A stretch of DNA of 21,054 nt from UBA2798 sp046289975 (lineage in GTDB: Bacteria; Bacteroidota; Bacteroidia; Flavobacteriales_D; UBA2798), in the NCBI GenBank assembly GCA_046289975.1, contig JBKBUQ010000039.1, positions 1 through 21,054 on the forward strand, written 5' to 3'. The translations under genes and the position numbers were made by a program. The notes under the pieces were generated by a model. That model was given only the letters and a program-made list of their open reading frames with translations. It searched no databases and was not told where the DNA came from. Positions within the stretch are counted from its first letter, which is position 1. Each line of letters begins with the position of its first letter. Below are positions 15,545 through 21,054 of this stretch, one piece after another.

Positions 15545-16850
15545 AATTCGGATTCAAATCGATAATTCCTCCTGTAAGTCGTAATAACTCGGTATGCGAA
15601 CCCAACAGGGTATTGGCGGCATCCAGTCGTTGCATGGCAGCATTGAAAAACTGCAACTGCACATCCCGATAATTGAAGGATGAAATTGTGCCCTGATCAA
15701 AACGTTCCTGTGCAAGTCTTAGATTGAATTCTGCGGAGCGATAACTCTCAGTGCTCAGATTCATAATCACTTGTCGGGCCACGTAGGTTTCGTAGGCATT
15801 TCTTAGCTGACTTGTCAATGTAAACACTTGTTCGTCGAGCGAAGTCTGTTGAATTTTTTCCTGGATCCTGGAATTTTCGATGGCACGACGGGTTTTTCCA
15901 CCGTTGAACAGATTGAAGTTCACAACAAAATTGGCGTAGTAATTCAAATTTGAACCGTTCGTCTCAAACATGGATGTCTGAAAATGGCTGAATGAATTAG
16001 CGGTTCCCATTTGTAAACTGACTACCGGATAAAATGCGCTTTTTGCAAGATCGGTTTGCGTGCGTTGCAATTCGAGATTGATGTACTGATTTAGAATAGT
16101 AGTATTGTTACGCAACATTCTTCTTTTGAGTATGTCAAAATCGTAACGGTCGGTTCTAACTTCCAGAAAGTCGGTAAGATCGTAAAACGTTTCTACATCC
16201 TGATTCATCAACAGGTTGAGGTTGCGGATGGAGTTGCGGTAGGCAAGTTCCTGAAGGAGAAAGGAAGTGGAATCGCTGAGGTATGCGTTTTTAATTTGGA
16301 GTAGGTCGAAAGTTCCGCTTACACCCAAATCCTTTTTACGTTCCATGTGTTCGTACTTCTCACGCGAAAGTTTTATGAGTTTTCGTAGTACATCCAGCTT
16401 TTCTTTTTGCAATACAGCATTGTAATAACCTAGAATTACACTTTGTACGGTGTTTTCAACTACAAGAATGGCATTTCCTTCGCTTTGGGCCTGCAATTGT
16501 TCCAAACGTTCTTTCGTGAACTGAACCCGAAACCCGCCAAACAACATCCAGTTGGCAGAAAGTGTTCCGTTCACAGAATTGGTAATGATCTTATCACGGA
16601 TAAACGCAGTAGGGTTATTGCTTTGGTCGAGTATGTTGTTGTTTTGCGTGATCTGCAGATCGACAGATGGCCACCTTCCGGCTTCTCCCCAGTTATTGTT
16701 GTTTTTAGCAATGGAAATCTGGTCGCGCGCAATTTCAACCTTGTAATTTTTTTCAAGGGCAATTCGGATCGCTTCCGATAACGACAATTTCTGCTGTGCT
16801 GTAGCGAATAGCGGCAGAAAAATAAACGACAGCTTAAATATCCTTTGCAT
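15543..16850 (-). CDS. TolC-like outer-membrane efflux channel protein
   Basis: TolC-family proteins form a trimeric outer-membrane barrel and periplasmic tunnel that completes tripartite pumps. From ATG 16850 the product is 435 residues, with a signal peptide (MQRIFKLSFIFLPLFATAQQ) followed by LSLSEAIRIALEKNYKVEIARDQI, the classic start of the outer-membrane efflux domain. Long helical repeats follow, including FNLRLAQERFDQGTISSFNYRDVQ near the end, a usual family motif. An open frame extends upstream to 16994, but that would place a long non-signal stretch before the signal peptide. The gene overlaps the 3' end of the RND pump gene by 17 nt and is the last of the operon. Confidence 0.9.
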   Translation of the reverse strand: MQRIFKLSFIFLPLFATAQQKLSLSEAIRIALEKNYKVEIARDQISIAKNNNNWGEAGRWPSVDLQITQNNNILDQSNNPTAFIRDKIITNSVNGTLSANWMLFGGFRVQFTKERLEQLQAQSEGNAILVVENTVQSVILGYYNAVLQKEKLDVLRKLIKLSREKYEHMERKKDLGVSGTFDLLQIKNAYLSDSTSFLLQELAYRNSIRNLNLLMNQDVETFYDLTDFLEVRTDRYDFDILKRRMLRNNTTILNQYINLELQRTQTDLAKSAFYPVVSLQMGTANSFSHFQTSMFETNGSNLNYYANFVVNFNLFNGGKTRRAIENSRIQEKIQQTSLDEQVFTLTSQLRNAYETYVARQVIMNLSTESYRSAEFNLRLAQERFDQGTISSFNYRDVQLQFFNAAMQRLDAANTLLGSHTELLRLTGGIIDLNPN

Positions 16851-19800
16851 TGATGATATCATTTGCAAGTTGAGTTTCAAGTTTGTTTTTGCGCAGGACA
16901 GGCTCAACACTTTCTGCTTTTGGGAAAGTGCCGGAATGAAATTTAAAAATCCAGCGTAAGGTTTTTTCATATCCCAGATAAAGGAAAACACCAACCGGAA
17001 AAATGAAAAGGATATGGTAACCCGTTGGCAATGCTATGAGCACAAGATTTAAAATAATAGCAGCATGAATAGCCAGCAGACGGTGAGCAGTTTCTGGCTT
17101 CCAAATGAAGAAGGGAAGCAGAATTAGTGTTTGAATTATAATCGCACCCATTATTATTCCTGCCGACATTTTTACAGATCCGGTAAGATGAGGTGAGAAT
17201 ACAATTGCAATATTCAGGGCAAGCGTAATCAAAAGGAATAGCATTGCAAAAACGAGTGGAGTATTTCCCTTAAACCAATATAAAATACGGCGGACATCAT
17301 TCCAGAATATAATCACACTGGGGAAGAATAGTATGGTTAGCATTGTGCCCCACAACAATCCGTGTGCAACAGAAATCGCCATCGGAATAAGAAATTGCGC
17401 CTGGAAACTATCTTCCAAAATCAAGGGATACAATCCAACAACAGTGGTAAGCGATGTAAGCAATACTGCACGGAAGCGGGATCTACCGGCTTCGTAGGCG
17501 GCGTCTTTCACACTCATTCCACTTTTGATAAAACGATTGTAGGTGTCAACCATGACCACCGCATCATTCACAAGAATGCCTATCAGTGCAATGATGCCCC
17601 AGAAACTAAATAGCGAAACAGGTTTTCCTTCAAGACCGTGACCAAGAAATGCACAGAAAATTCCTGCAGGTATTGCCGTAAGTACTAAGAAAGCCTGCAT
17701 GCCAGAACCAAAATTCAGAGCGAGAATGAGAATTACGAGTAATACCGTTAATACCAATACTGTCATTAAAGGTCCCTGCGTTTCTCTTGCTCTTTCAGCC
17801 TGTCCCAGAAAGTTGGTTTCAACATTAGGGAATTGAGCATTGAGTGGTTGAATAACTTTTGATGTTACGAGTTCAATCGCATCACCCACCGGTGCGTTTG
17901 CATTTACAAGGTCGGCTTCAACAGTAATTTCCTTTTTACCGTTGTAGTGACGAATACCAACTTCACCCCTTTGAATCGAGAAATTTACAAGCTCCCTTAA
18001 TGGGTAGGTTTCTCCGGTAAGCGTTTTGATCCGCATTTCTTCGATCTGACCGAGGTACTGACGATCTTCTCTTGGATAACGAACCCAAACACGCACTTCA
18101 TCTTCTCCAATTATTAATCGTTGCGCTTCTTCACCGAAGAATCCCTGACGAATTTGTCGTGCAATTTCAGAACGACTTAATCCAAGCAAATACGCTTTTG
18201 GTAATAAATCGATATGAATTTCCTGAGAACCTAGCGGACTGTTGTCGTTTACATCTTTAAGTGGACCCAGTTTGATGAATTTATCTTTAACGAATTCTTT
18301 CGCTTTGAGAAGCTCATCCTGATTTTTGGAGGACAACATCAATGCAACAGGTTTTCCAAATCGGCCTTCGCCACCAATGGTGAATTTTTCAGGACTGGTA
18401 ATTGGACCAATCTTTTTGCGGATCAATTCTGCAATGGTAAAACTTTCAATGTCTTTTCCTTCAATATCAATCTGTATTCGAAGATTACCTGCATGTGCTC
18501 CGGTTTCATCAAGGAATTCAGCCATACCAACGGATAGGGTAGTGGCAGTAATGATTGGTTCACCATATTTTTTTTCCAATGAATCGCGGACTTCATAAAC
18601 TTTTTTCTGGCAGTATTCAAGGAATTTTTCAGTCTGATCTTCCCTTTCTCCGGGTTTAAACGCAACTGAAACAGTAATATCATCAAACTGAATGTTGGGG
18701 AAAAAGGTGAATTTGATGATCTCTGATTTAAAGAGGAAAATAATAGTTGAGACAAAAATGACCGGAATAAAAATTGCAGCACGGTGTTTACTCATTATTC
18801 TTCCCAGCAACCACGCATACCCATCCCTCAATGCATCGATCCATTTGTTAATTTTGCTTCGGATTTTCTGGTAAAAACCCCACTTCACAGGTTTTAACAT
18901 GTTGTCGTGCCCAAGGTGTTGTGGTAGCGTAAGTATGGCTTCGAAAAGAGAAAATAACAGACAAGCCACAACAGCAAATGCCATCTCGCGCATCATTTCG
19001 AACTGACCGCCAACATACATTAAAAGGGAGAATGCAACAACAGTGGTAAGTACAGAGGCAATTACCGATTTAAACACTTCGGCAGTGCCATCAAGCGCAG
19101 CCAGCATAGGTGATTTACCCCGTTCGTAGTGCGCAAAAATATTTTCTGCAATTACTATTCCATCATCAACAAGAATTCCGATTACAATGATCATTCCAAA
19201 TAAGGAGATCATGTTAATGGTCATACCGTATAGATAACCTGCAATAAACAAACCCAGAAATGAAATGGGAATTCCAATTGCAACCCAAAATGAAAGCCGC
19301 AAGCTCAGGAAAAACCCAAGGCAAATCATTACCAGAAAGAAACCGATAATTCCATTATTGGTAAGAAGATCAATTCGCTCCTGCAGCATATCTGCAAATT
19401 GGAAAATGATGCGGAGTTCAAAATCCTCATTTTCCTCATTGAACTTATCGGTGTAATCGGTGATGAATTTGGCAATTGCACCCAGATCTTCTTCGGGAAG
19501 TTTCGATACAATTACGTTTATATTCCGTTTTCCGTCGATATAGGATTTGTAAGGGCGATCAGCAAATTGATAATTGACGCTTGCAATATCGCTCAGTCGA
19601 ATAATTTCACCACCGGGTGTTGCGCGAATTACAATTTTTCCGATTTCATCAGCCAATGTCTCACGGGCACGCATACGGATGATGTATTCTTCTTCTTCTG
19701 TTTTGATTGTGCCACCTGTGAGATCCAGGTTGTTTGTACGAACAGCAGAAGTGAGCTGATCAAAGCGTAATCCGTACTCCAGTAATTTACTTTCCTTTAC

Positions 19801-20361
19801 TTCAATGGAAATTTCAACTTCAGGATAACCAACTACTCTGATTTGTGAAATTGATTTCTCAGCTAAAAAATCGTTTTTGATTTGTTCCGATTTCGCTTTT
19901 AACTTCCATAAATCATCCGGACCGGTGAGGGATAAAAAGGCAGCAGTACCTCCCATGCTTCCCACTTTAAGTTTGCGAATGATTGGTTTTTCTGCACCAA
20001 CCGGAAAAGAGTTAATGCTGTTTACGGTGTTCTCAACATCCGTAAGCAGATTGTCCATGTCGGTATCCTCAAAGGCTTCAATTTTTAAATTGGCACGGTT
20101 CTCTTCGCTCGAAGAGGTGATCGTTTTAATACCGCTGAGTCCTTCCAGTGCCTGTTCAATTTTAATGGTAACACCATCTTCCATCTCCACAGGTGATGCA
20201 CCCGGATAGGCCACGTCGATTGTAATGACACGAGGAGGCGTCTCCGGAAAAAAGGAGCGCCGCATGTTGCTCAATGCGAGGACACCAAATACGATGGTCA
20301 GGAAAATAAATGCATTTCCCCAAATCGGATTGGTGATGAAAAATGAAATGAGCCTTCTCAT
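16834..20361 (-). CDS. RND efflux pump permease with C-terminal membrane extension
   Basis: This inner-membrane pump subunit (AcrB/MexB superfamily) exports substrates using proton motive force. The 1175-residue product has the first helix at about 13-33, two large periplasmic loops, and the motif GILVDDGIVIAENI with the Asp-Asp pair used for proton relay. The second-half counterpart is GILVNDAVVMVDTYNR, with Asn-Asp where AcrB has Lys-Asn. It is longer than the usual 1020-1050 residues: after the last canonical helix (about 998-1018) there are about 155 more residues. These include four hydrophobic segments near 1025-1045, 1065-1087, 1094-1114 and 1116-1131, then a polar tail. Its start overlaps the adaptor stop by 4 nt (ATGA). 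The substrate cannot be read from sequence. Confidence 0.93.
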   Translation of the reverse strand: MRRLISFFITNPIWGNAFIFLTIVFGVLALSNMRRSFFPETPPRVITIDVAYPGASPVEMEDGVTIKIEQALEGLSGIKTITSSSEENRANLKIEAFEDTDMDNLLTDVENTVNSINSFPVGAEKPIIRKLKVGSMGGTAAFLSLTGPDDLWKLKAKSEQIKNDFLAEKSISQIRVVGYPEVEISIEVKESKLLEYGLRFDQLTSAVRTNNLDLTGGTIKTEEEEYIIRMRARETLADEIGKIVIRATPGGEIIRLSDIASVNYQFADRPYKSYIDGKRNINVIVSKLPEEDLGAIAKFITDYTDKFNEENEDFELRIIFQFADMLQERIDLLTNNGIIGFFLVMICLGFFLSLRLSFWVAIGIPISFLGLFIAGYLYGMTINMISLFGMIIVIGILVDDGIVIAENIFAHYERGKSPMLAALDGTAEVFKSVIASVLTTVVAFSLLMYVGGQFEMMREMAFAVVACLLFSLFEAILTLPQHLGHDNMLKPVKWGFYQKIRSKINKWIDALRDGYAWLLGRIMSKHRAAIFIPVIFVSTIIFLFKSEIIKFTFFPNIQFDDITVSVAFKPGEREDQTEKFLEYCQKKVYEVRDSLEKKYGEPIITATTLSVGMAEFLDETGAHAGNLRIQIDIEGKDIESFTIAELIRKKIGPITSPEKFTIGGEGRFGKPVALMLSSKNQDELLKAKEFVKDKFIKLGPLKDVNDNSPLGSQEIHIDLLPKAYLLGLSRSEIARQIRQGFFGEEAQRLIIGEDEVRVWVRYPREDRQYLGQIEEMRIKTLTGETYPLRELVNFSIQRGEVGIRHYNGKKEITVEADLVNANAPVGDAIELVTSKVIQPLNAQFPNVETNFLGQAERARETQGPLMTVLVLTVLLVILILALNFGSGMQAFLVLTAIPAGIFCAFLGHGLEGKPVSLFSFWGIIALIGILVNDAVVMVDTYNRFIKSGMSVKDAAYEAGRSRFRAVLLTSLTTVVGLYPLILEDSFQAQFLIPMAISVAHGLLWGTMLTILFFPSVIIFWNDVRRILYWFKGNTPLVFAMLFLLITLALNIAIVFSPHLTGSVKMSAGIIMGAIIIQTLILLPFFIWKPETAHRLLAIHAAIILNLVLIALPTGYHILFIFPVGVFLYLGYEKTLRWIFKFHSGTFPKAESVEPVLRKNKLETQLANDIINAKDI

Positions 20362-21054
20362 TGCTTAACAATAGGAGTTACACGCATACTGTCCGAAACA
20401 TTGGTAAGGGGTTCTGCCACCAATAATGTTCCATTTGGAATTCCACTTACAATTACCGATTCCCGGGTTACAAAAGCAATCTGTAGCTGACGTTTGAGCA
20501 AGACAGAATCCTTTACTTCAAAGCAATGATTGTCTTCAAATAAAGCACGTCGGGGAATACTGATTGTTCCCGGAATTTTTCCGGCGTGGATATAACCTGT
20601 AAGGTACATGCCGGTGTAAAGGGCATCACCGATTTGTTTGTTGATGCGGACATACACCGGTACCGATTGTGTATTCGCATTTACAAACTCTCCGATGCGG
20701 ATCACAGTTCCTTTAAATTCTCCCGGACCGGATGTTGCTTTTAATTGGACCTCTGCACCCATTTTCACCCAGCCAATATTTTTTACATCAATTGGCAATT
20801 CAATTTCAAGATCACTTCCTTTTATAATGGATAATAATCGTGTCCCGGGATTAACAACCGATCCGGGTTCGGCAAAAACATCTGTTATGGTTCCGTCGAA
20901 TGGTGCAATGATGCTGTATTTACGTATGCGCTCTTCCTCTGCGCGAATAGTATAGTATTCACCAAAAATATTTTTAGATGCCAGAAACGACTTTTCTCTT
21001 CCCGTTTTTGGCTGAGGCAATTCGGGTAATGGCTTTTCCGCATCAAGCTGATCA
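20358..21054 (-). CDS. RND efflux periplasmic adaptor (HlyD/MFP family), 5' truncated by window edge
   Basis: The adaptor bridges the RND pump and the outer-membrane channel. The frame is open to the window edge, so the true start lies outside; about 231 residues are visible. They include the end of the hairpin region (IRAEEERIRKYSIIAPFDGTI), the lipoyl/barrel-sandwich strand (DGTITDVFAEPGSVVNPGTRLLSI), a beta-barrel domain (ELPIDVKNIGWVKMGAEVQL) and the membrane-proximal domain (YTGMYLTGYIHAGKIPGTISIPRRAL). IAPFDGTI and the PGT.L motif are standard in the family. A TTG at 21020 is not the start. It is the upstream gene of the operon, overlapping the RND gene by 4 nt. Confidence 0.9.
   Translation of the reverse strand, partial: DQLDAEKPLPELPQPKTGREKSFLASKNIFGEYYTIRAEEERIRKYSIIAPFDGTITDVFAEPGSVVNPGTRLLSIIKGSDLEIELPIDVKNIGWVKMGAEVQLKATSGPGEFKGTVIRIGEFVNANTQSVPVYVRINKQIGDALYTGMYLTGYIHAGKIPGTISIPRRALFEDNHCFEVKDSVLLKRQLQIAFVTRESVIVSGIPNGTLLVAEPLTNVSDSMRVTPIVKQ

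Overview
The window looks like a piece of a metagenome-assembled genome from the phylum Bacteroidota. The gene families are typical of that phylum: a thioester alpha-2-macroglobulin lipoprotein, an M61 peptidase, a SiaB/SiaC pair, and an RND pump with a TolC partner. Start codons lack clear Shine-Dalgarno sequences, and several upstream regions carry the Bacteroidota -7 promoter box TAnnTTTG. I cannot place it below phylum. Two assembly flaws are visible: a GC-rich, poly-C 5' end (about 1-160) that does not resemble the rest, and a 10-N scaffold gap (7470-7479) inside the M61 peptidase gene. No rRNA, tRNA, CRISPR array or mobile element was seen.

Layout, left to right. (1) 1-311: foreign-looking GC-rich sequence, a poly-C run, then a Bacteroidota promoter. 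(2) 312-5939 (+): a giant alpha-2-macroglobulin lipoprotein with an intact CIEQ thioester, followed by a perfect 12-bp terminator hairpin and a small membrane protein with a carboxypeptidase-regulatory-like domain (6018-6653). (3) 6713-8549 (-): a secreted M61 peptidase split by the gap. (4) 8686-11020 (-): an SPFH protein carrying a proline-flanked GYF_2 domain, then a membrane-anchored double zinc-ribbon protein. This pair resembles the YdjI/YdjG-type membrane-stress module of Bacillus. (5) 11081-11908 (+): an outer-membrane beta-barrel protein. (6) 12122-13073 (+): a SiaB-like kinase and SiaC-like phosphoprotein pair, 1 nt apart, without the usual SiaA/SiaD partners nearby. (7) 13093-15401 (-): ettA-rsmG, overlapping by 4 nt, behind a good -7 box. 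(8) 15543-21054 (-): a tripartite efflux operon (adaptor, RND pump, TolC-like channel) whose genes overlap, ending in a probable terminator.

Most of the cargo concerns the envelope: protease trapping, secreted proteolysis, membrane organisation or stress, and efflux. The parts most worth a second look are the SPFH-GYF_2/zinc-ribbon pair, the orphan SiaB-SiaC phospho-switch, and the RND pump with about four extra hydrophobic segments at its C-terminus. None is a wholly unknown system; their novelty lies in domain combination and gene context.
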